The notes beneath the pieces were generated by a model that ran no database searches, was not told where the DNA came from, and saw nothing but the letters and a program-made list of their open reading frames with translations. 64,000 bases of DNA from JAPKYZ01 sp033763835 (GTDB lineage Bacteria > Acidobacteriota > Terriglobia > Bryobacterales > Bryobacteraceae): positions 1 through 64,000 of the forward strand of contig JANRJS010000008.1 of the NCBI GenBank assembly GCA_033763835.1. The letters are read 5' to 3'. The translations under genes and the position numbers were made by a program. Below are positions 62,547 to 64,000 of the stretch, one piece after another (position 1 is the first letter of the stretch; every line of letters begins with the position of its first letter).

Positions 62547-63341
62547 ATGCTCTCCTTGTTTGTATTTGCGGCGTTGGTGGTGGAACCGGGCGCGATCGGT
62601 GTCGCGACCTCGAACGGGGCGTTCCGGATCGGCGGATTGCCGGCGAGCCTTTCGGGTACGCTCACCGACGGTGCGGTAGTGGAAGCGGCGGATCATTCCG
62701 TGCGGCTGCTTTTGAAGAACGGCGCGCGGGCGGTGCTGGCGGCGGGATCTTCGGCGGAAGTCTGGCGGGAGCGGATCGCGCTGAAGTCCGGGTCGGCGCA
62801 TGTGGCAGGTCCCGTGGAAGTGACCAATGCGCAAGGACTTCGGCTGGCAGTACTGGCGGCGAATCGCGAACTGACGTTCACTATGCCCGGTTCGGCCTCG
62901 ACGGCGGTCGAGGTGACGGGCCGGATGGAACGAATGAAAGATGGGTACTACCTACGAGACGAGACGACGGACATGCTGTTCCGGATCAAGGGTAGCGAAG
63001 CGAACCAGGCGGCTGGACAGCGGGCAAAGGTAACGGGGACGCTCGCCAAAGACGGGATCGTGGTGTCAAGCATGGTGGTGTTGGGCGCAAAGGGTGCGGC
63101 GGTGGCAGGTTCGGCGGTGGGAACGGCGAGCAAAACAGCTTCGACCGCGTCGAAAACGGCTTCTACTACCGCCAAAACCGCGTCCACGGCCGGCAAGGCA
63201 GGAACGGCTTCGGCGAGTGCGGCGGGCGTAAGCTCCAAGGCGATCATCCTGGGGGTGGTGGTGGCCGGTGCAGGGTCCGGCGCGGCGATTGGGTTAGCCG
63301 GGGGGAATGATTCGCCCTCGACGACGACAATTAGTCAATAG
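62547..63341 (+). CDS. FecR-like envelope protein with Ala/Ser/Thr-rich repeat tail
   Basis: The protein of about 264 residues has a signal-like N-terminus from ATG 62547 (an AGGAGAGG lies 12 nt upstream; earlier starts are possible). A FecR-like beta domain is followed by an OB-like segment (VEVTGRMERMKDGYYLRDE). Then comes a low-complexity stretch, residues about 191-226, built of TASKTAS-type units, and a final hydrophobic helix (IILGVVVAGAGSGAAIGLAGG). The tail is likely a surface spacer with membrane anchor. It is divergent from the TPR/ligase operon. Confidence 0.65.
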   Translation: MLSLFVFAALVVEPGAIGVATSNGAFRIGGLPASLSGTLTDGAVVEAADHSVRLLLKNGARAVLAAGSSAEVWRERIALKSGSAHVAGPVEVTNAQGLRLAVLAANRELTFTMPGSASTAVEVTGRMERMKDGYYLRDETTDMLFRIKGSEANQAAGQRAKVTGTLAKDGIVVSSMVVLGAKGAAVAGSAVGTASKTASTASKTASTTAKTASTAGKAGTASASAAGVSSKAIILGVVVAGAGSGAAIGLAGGNDSPSTTTISQ

Positions 63342-63396
63342 CCGCGGCTAGTACTACTCTGGGTCGGCGGCAGCCGATTGATGACGCTAATCTTGG

Positions 63397-63402
63397 TATA
63401 AT
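63397..63402 (+). promoter_or_regulatory. Perfect TATAAT -10 box before the 63451 gene
   Basis: TATAAT matches the sigma-70 -10 consensus exactly. A -35 box at normal spacing is weak; TTGATG at 63378-63383 is closer than usual. Initiation around 63409 would put a hairpin at the very 5' end of the message. Confidence 0.45.
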
Positions 63403-63413
63403 CGGAATACAAG

Positions 63414-63436
63414 CTCGGAGCCCGAAAAGCTCCGAG
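63414..63436 (+). promoter_or_regulatory. Leader hairpin with T-rich tail before the 63451 gene
   Basis: CTCGGAGC (63414-63421) pairs perfectly with GCTCCGAG (63429-63436) around a 7-nt loop and is followed by TTTGTGTTTT. It resembles a terminator but lies 5' of a gene, so it may be an attenuator, a stabilising 5' hairpin, or the terminator of the upstream FecR-like gene. Confidence 0.55.
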
Positions 63437-63450
63437 TTTGTGTTTTACGC

Positions 63451-63915
63451 ATGACCAAACGATTTACCAAGAGTTTCGTTGTCGCCGCCGGTTTGCTGGC
63501 GGCTCCCGAGGTAGCCGGACCGTTAAGCGCGGAAATCAATCCCGACCCCAGATTGGAGCGCTTGCGGGAGTTTCTAGCTTCGAAGGATAGTCCGGTGGAA
63601 GAACTCGCCGGGGATTTTTTGGAAGCGGCCGACCAAAACGACCTGGATTGGCGCTTGTTGCCGAGCATCTCGATGGTGGAATCGAGCGGCGGTAAGTATA
63701 AGAAGGGAAATAATATTTTCGGCTGGGCGAACTGCGAAAAGCGATTCCCGAGCGTCCGCCACGGCATTCACTTGGTGGCAAGGCGGCTGTCCGAATCGCC
63801 GCACTATCGCGGAAAATCGACCGAGGGGAAGCTTCGCGTGTACAACCCTCGCGCGGAGTATGCCTTGGCGGTGAAGCGGGTGATGCGAGAGATCGGCCCG
63901 GCGCGATTGAATTAG
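63451..63915 (+). CDS. Lysozyme/transglycosylase-like exported protein
   Basis: The 154-residue protein has a signal peptide (about 1-28). PSISMVESSGGK contains a likely catalytic Glu, and KGNNIFGWANCEKRFPSVRHGIHLVARRLSES and VYNPRAEYALAVKRVMREI follow the lysozyme-like/glucosaminidase pattern. It probably cuts peptidoglycan. It has a structured leader and its stop overlaps a convergent partial gene by 4 nt. Confidence 0.75.
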   Translation: MTKRFTKSFVVAAGLLAAPEVAGPLSAEINPDPRLERLREFLASKDSPVEELAGDFLEAADQNDLDWRLLPSISMVESSGGKYKKGNNIFGWANCEKRFPSVRHGIHLVARRLSESPHYRGKSTEGKLRVYNPRAEYALAVKRVMREIGPARLN

Positions 63916-64000
63916 ACTAGCGGCTTTTTGTCGCTTCGCCGCCACGCCCGGATCGTGGCACCGCAGGGTAGCGTAACTTCTTCGACGATGTTCGGTGCGG
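63912..64000 (-). CDS. 3' end of a gene that continues beyond the window
   Basis: An open minus-strand frame runs from the window edge to TAA at 63914-63912, giving the last 28 full codons (APNIVEEVTLPCGATIRAW, then RRSDKKPLV). The composition and the 4-nt stop overlap with the neighbour, a pattern seen five other times here, suggest a real gene. The family is unknown. Confidence 0.5.
   Translation of the reverse strand, partial: APNIVEEVTLPCGATIRAWRRSDKKPLV

Overview
The window looks like a GC-rich chromosome segment from an Acidobacteriota bacterium, most likely of the Solibacter/Bryobacter type. Supporting signs are two very large Oar-like TonB-dependent receptors with an N-terminal carboxypeptidase-regulatory domain, two Planctomycete-type cytochrome (DUF1587/1592/1588/1585) plus DUF1552 cassettes, three PEP-CTERM proteins, several Uma2 genes, many toxin-antitoxin modules and many short secreted proteins of unknown function. 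This assignment is inferred from gene content; there is no rRNA. I saw no tRNA, CRISPR array, transposase or phage gene. Coding density is very high: no stretch of 300 bases lacks a gene, and the longest gap is about 244 bp (8193-8436).

Layout. 1-3618: a 5'-truncated membrane protein, a small anchored protein, a DUF547/metallopeptidase pair and fabH. 3615-10895: PIN toxin module 1, myo-inositol oxygenase overlapping an M14 peptidase, two divergent PEP-CTERM genes, a homogentisate-dioxygenase-like enzyme and PIN module 2. 10896-18238: a co-directional run of cytochrome/DUF1592, DUF1552, flavin reductase and acyl-CoA synthetase. 18210-23527: MazEF back to back with xseA, an intact Uma2, guaB directly downstream of PIN module 3, and BrnTA. 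23547-27708: an outer-membrane protein, a hydrolase/secreted protein/D-threonine-aldolase-like operon and a small Cys protein. 27818-32263: PAP2 and PHP genes divergent from a lipid-type glycosyltransferase and a secreted hydrolase. 32290-41130: sulfatase, PEP-CTERM, SDR, ADP-ribosylglycohydrolase, dienelactone hydrolase, TPR protein, phosphofructokinase and a hydrolase. 41185-48901: oxidoreductase, second DUF1592/DUF1552 cassette, beta-helix protein and formamidase-like protein. 48903-59932: TonB receptor, two frameshifted Uma2 genes, a radical SAM protein resembling tetraether/membrane-spanning lipid synthases, a second TonB receptor and a beta-barrel protein. 59962-64000: DMP19-like protein, O-antigen-ligase/TPR pair, FecR-like protein, lysozyme-like protein and a partial gene at the edge.

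How the genes fit together. Much of the window serves envelope functions: polymer uptake (TonB receptors), polysaccharide breakdown or modification (sulfatase, beta-helix protein, oxidoreductase, secreted hydrolases), periplasmic cytochromes and membrane lipids (fabH, PAP2, glycosyltransferase, Tes/Mss-like radical SAM). Five toxin-antitoxin modules lie in the first 24 kb, four with inverted repeats at or next to the start of the first gene, and two sit against housekeeping genes (xseA, guaB). Six convergent gene pairs share a 4-nt stop-on-stop overlap and six co-directional pairs share an ATGA/GTGA/TTGA overlap.
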